Assembly: GCF_009857815.1 (NCBI RefSeq)
Contig: NZ_WVVW01000003.1
Coordinates: 1-64,000, forward strand
Origin: Pseudomaricurvus sp. HS19
GTDB taxonomy: Bacteria > Pseudomonadota > Gammaproteobacteria > Pseudomonadales > Cellvibrionaceae
Reading direction: 5' to 3'
Length of the DNA stretch: 64,000 nt
The number at the start of each line of letters is the position of its first letter. Within the stretch, counting starts at the first letter, position 1. The notes below the pieces were generated by a model, which worked only from the letters and a program-made list of their open reading frames with translations, was not told where the DNA came from and made no database searches. A program made the position numbers and the translations under genes. Of this stretch, positions 62,224 through 64,000 are shown piece by piece.

Positions 62224-63108
62224 ATGAAAGGGAATATGCCCGCCGTTGAAGAGATTGAGCGGCAGGAGTTGTGGGATCTGCAGCAAGCCGCGACGGCGGA
62301 TCAGCGCCGGCTGCTGGGGCTCAAGTGCTTTCACCTGCAGGCGGAGGAGTCGCTGGTCTCCATCGCGGCGGCCCTGCCGGCAGCGGCAATTGTGATCAAT
62401 CGCTGCTTCGGGCTGGAGTCCGGCCTGACCGAAGGTGACGGGTGTTGGGCCGGGAGTGAGTTTCACCAGCACCTGCAGGCCGTGCTCAGCAGTTATGGCG
62501 AGATGGGTGTGCAGCGCTATTTCCTGCAACTGCCCGCCGGGATGATAACCGCAGAGGTGAATGCCCTGTTGCAGCAGCATGGGCTGCAGCGGGCACGGGG
62601 CTGGCAGGAGTTTGCCCGCGGTGCTGAGCCCCTGCCCTCACTCCCGCAACCGCTGGCGGAGGGGATCGAGATTCGCCCCATCGGCCGGGAGTGGGCCGCC
62701 GACTTTGGGCGTATCGCCTGTGCCGCCTTTGACCTGGTAGTACCTGATCAGGACCCTGCCATAGCCCGGGTGACAGAGGGCTGGATCGCCCAGGTGGTTG
62801 GCCGCCCCGGCTGGACCATCTTTATGGCGTTCTGCGACGGCCAGCCGGCGGGCGTGGGATCTCTGTTTCGTTACGGCGACTGTGGCTGGACCAACTTTGG
62901 CGCCACCAGCCCACAGTTCCGGGGCCGTGGCATTCAGCAGGCGTTGTTGCGGGCGCGCATCGACTGGGGGCTGCAACAGGGCGTTCAGCAGTTTTATACC
63001 TGTACCGGCGTGTCAGTGCCGGGGGATCCCCAGCACTCATGGAACAATATTCTGAGAGTGGGCTTTCGCCCGACCACCATCCGGGAGAACTATCAGCCGC
63101 AAAAATAG
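62224..63108 (+). CDS. GNAT-family N-acetyltransferase
   Basis: A 294-residue protein. The C-terminal GNAT domain (about 145-290) contains FMAFCDGQPAGVGSLFRYGD and the acetyl-CoA loop GATSPQFRGRGIQQALLRARI (RGRGIQ). The N-terminal half (MPAVEEIERQELWDLQQAAT, YFLQLPAGMITAEVNALLQQ) is a second, degenerate acetyltransferase-like module. The acceptor is unknown. The ATG at 62224 is chosen because the longer frame overlaps the preceding gene. The region between the genes (62099-62223) has no other frame. Confidence 0.83.
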   Translation: MKGNMPAVEEIERQELWDLQQAATADQRRLLGLKCFHLQAEESLVSIAAALPAAAIVINRCFGLESGLTEGDGCWAGSEFHQHLQAVLSSYGEMGVQRYFLQLPAGMITAEVNALLQQHGLQRARGWQEFARGAEPLPSLPQPLAEGIEIRPIGREWAADFGRIACAAFDLVVPDQDPAIARVTEGWIAQVVGRPGWTIFMAFCDGQPAGVGSLFRYGDCGWTNFGATSPQFRGRGIQQALLRARIDWGLQQGVQQFYTCTGVSVPGDPQHSWNNILRVGFRPTTIRENYQPQK

Positions 63109-63302
63109 TGGCACAGAATGATGGCTTTGCCATCGCTCCGCGATCTTGTTGACTATACTCAAGGCGGTCGGAGCTTGCTGCTGTTTGCAAGCGACACGTC
63201 CATTAGCTGCGCCTGCACCCGCGGGTGACTTTTTGATGCAACAGAGAGAATGATGACAAGGGATTCGTCCGCGGTCTGTCGCTGAGTTACAGGGAGAAAC
63301 GT

Positions 63303-63992
63303 ATGGAAAAGTATTTTGCGGAGTTTGTGGGTACCTTCTGGCTGGTGCTGGGTGGTTGTGGCAGTGCGGTGTTGGCGGCTGCATTTCCCGATGTGGGCAT
63401 TGGCCTGCTGGGGGTATCGCTGGCGTTTGGTTTGACGGTACTCACCATGGCCTTCGCCATCGGCCATATCTCCGGCTGCCACCTCAACCCGGCGGTGTCG
63501 GTCGGGCTTTGGGTCGGTGGTCGTTTCCCGGCAAAAGAATTGGTGCCTTACATTGTTGCCCAGGTGCTTGGCGGCCTGGCAGCAGGGGGTATTCTCTACC
63601 TGATTGCCAGCGGTCAGCCGGGCTTTGACGTTACCGCCGGTTTCGCCACCAACGGCTTTGGCGAACACTCCCCCGGTGGCTACAACTTCATGTCGGCGCT
63701 GACCACTGAAATCGTCATGACCATGATCTTTATTGTGGTGATTCTCGGGGCCACCGACTCCCGCGCACCGGCAGGCTTTGCCCCTATCGCCATCGGTCTC
63801 TGCCTGACACTCATTCACCTGATCAGTATCCCGGTCACCAACACCTCAGTGAACCCCGCCCGCAGCACCGGTGTGGCGGTCTACGAAGGCGGACTGGCGC
63901 TGTCGCAGCTGTGGCTGTTCTGGGTGGCACCCATTGTGGGAGCGGTGATCGGTGCAGCCATTTACGGTGTGATCGGCAAGAGTAAAAGCTGA
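63303..63992 (+). CDS. aqpZ: Aquaporin Z
   Basis: A 229-residue water channel, nearly the length of E. coli AqpZ (231). It begins [20 protein letters not shown] and has six transmembrane helices with two NPA loops, HLNPAVSVG and SVNPARSTG. The second-loop arginine follows NPA, and a His sits in helix five (LTLIHLISI), giving the narrow water-selective filter. It is complete within the window and appears monocistronic, 194 bases after the GNAT gene. Confidence 0.96.
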   Translation: MEKYFAEFVGTFWLVLGGCGSAVLAAAFPDVGIGLLGVSLAFGLTVLTMAFAIGHISGCHLNPAVSVGLWVGGRFPAKELVPYIVAQVLGGLAAGGILYLIASGQPGFDVTAGFATNGFGEHSPGGYNFMSALTTEIVMTMIFIVVILGATDSRAPAGFAPIAIGLCLTLIHLISIPVTNTSVNPARSTGVAVYEGGLALSQLWLFWVAPIVGAVIGAAIYGVIGKSKS

Positions 63993-64000
63993 TTCACCCA

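Overview
The window looks like chromosomal DNA of a marine gammaproteobacterium outside the enterics, most likely of the Cellvibrionales type (Halieaceae, Spongiibacteraceae, Porticoccaceae). The host genes are GC-rich, and the core gene order matches, as I remember it, the Pseudomonas aeruginosa stretch from hemX/hemD to phoBR. The acyl-CoA dehydrogenase, LLM oxidoreductase and sulfotransferase clusters are typical of lipid- or steroid-using marine relatives. The lineage is an inference from protein sequence and synteny, not from a marker gene.

Layout. 1-6.9 kb: HU, ubiC-ubiA (ubiquinone), phoB-phoR with a Pho-box-like site, a SIMPL protein, a secreted esterase and a flavin reductase. 6.9-7.4 kb: tandem and dispersed repeats. 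7.4-11.0 kb: gmk-rpoZ-spoT-ridA. 11.1-21.9 kb: an accessory block lying between gmk and yicC, which are neighbours in Pseudomonas. It holds a DMT transporter, an AT-rich restriction island (12.2-19.25 kb) and an LLM oxidoreductase/NTF2-like/LysR group. 22-30.9 kb: yicC, rph, a cluster of dispersed repeats, a secreted protein, rep, a diguanylate cyclase with a degenerate EAL domain, comM and ubiK. 31-34.3 kb: a nitrogen module (TorF porin, glnK, amtB, second glnK) behind a sigma-54 promoter and an NtrC site. 34.4-48.1 kb: a long inverted repeat, a DUF523 protein, a SutA-like protein, xerC-DUF484-dapF-lysA-lptM, argH, algZ-algR, hemC-hemD-hemX-hemY and dgkA. 48.1-64 kb: rlmJ, an acyl-CoA dehydrogenase/enoyl-CoA hydratase/thioesterase operon, a translationally coupled minus-strand operon (LLM oxidoreductase, sulfotransferase, TIM-barrel protein, DUF1214-like protein) with a TetR regulator, a homocysteine-methyltransferase-like gene, a GNAT protein and aqpZ.

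The most interesting system is the AT-rich island at 12.2-19.25 kb. A plus-strand operon encodes a conserved 75-residue protein, a GHKL (MutL/MORC/Hsp90-type) ATPase, two proteins of unknown function and a PD-(D/E)XK nuclease of the MvaI/BcnI type carrying a large extra N-terminal region. It converges with a Dcm-like C5-cytosine methyltransferase that is divergent from a Vsr mismatch endonuclease. I read it as a CCWGG-type restriction-modification system extended by a GHKL ATPase module that probably acts in phage defence. GHKL ATPases beside restriction enzymes are known from comparative genomics (Iyer, Abhiman and Aravind). This arrangement has no Z1-type helicase, and its two middle proteins are uncharacterised as far as I can tell.

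No tRNA, rRNA, insertion sequence, prophage or CRISPR array was seen. Functions come from reading motifs by eye; no database search was run.
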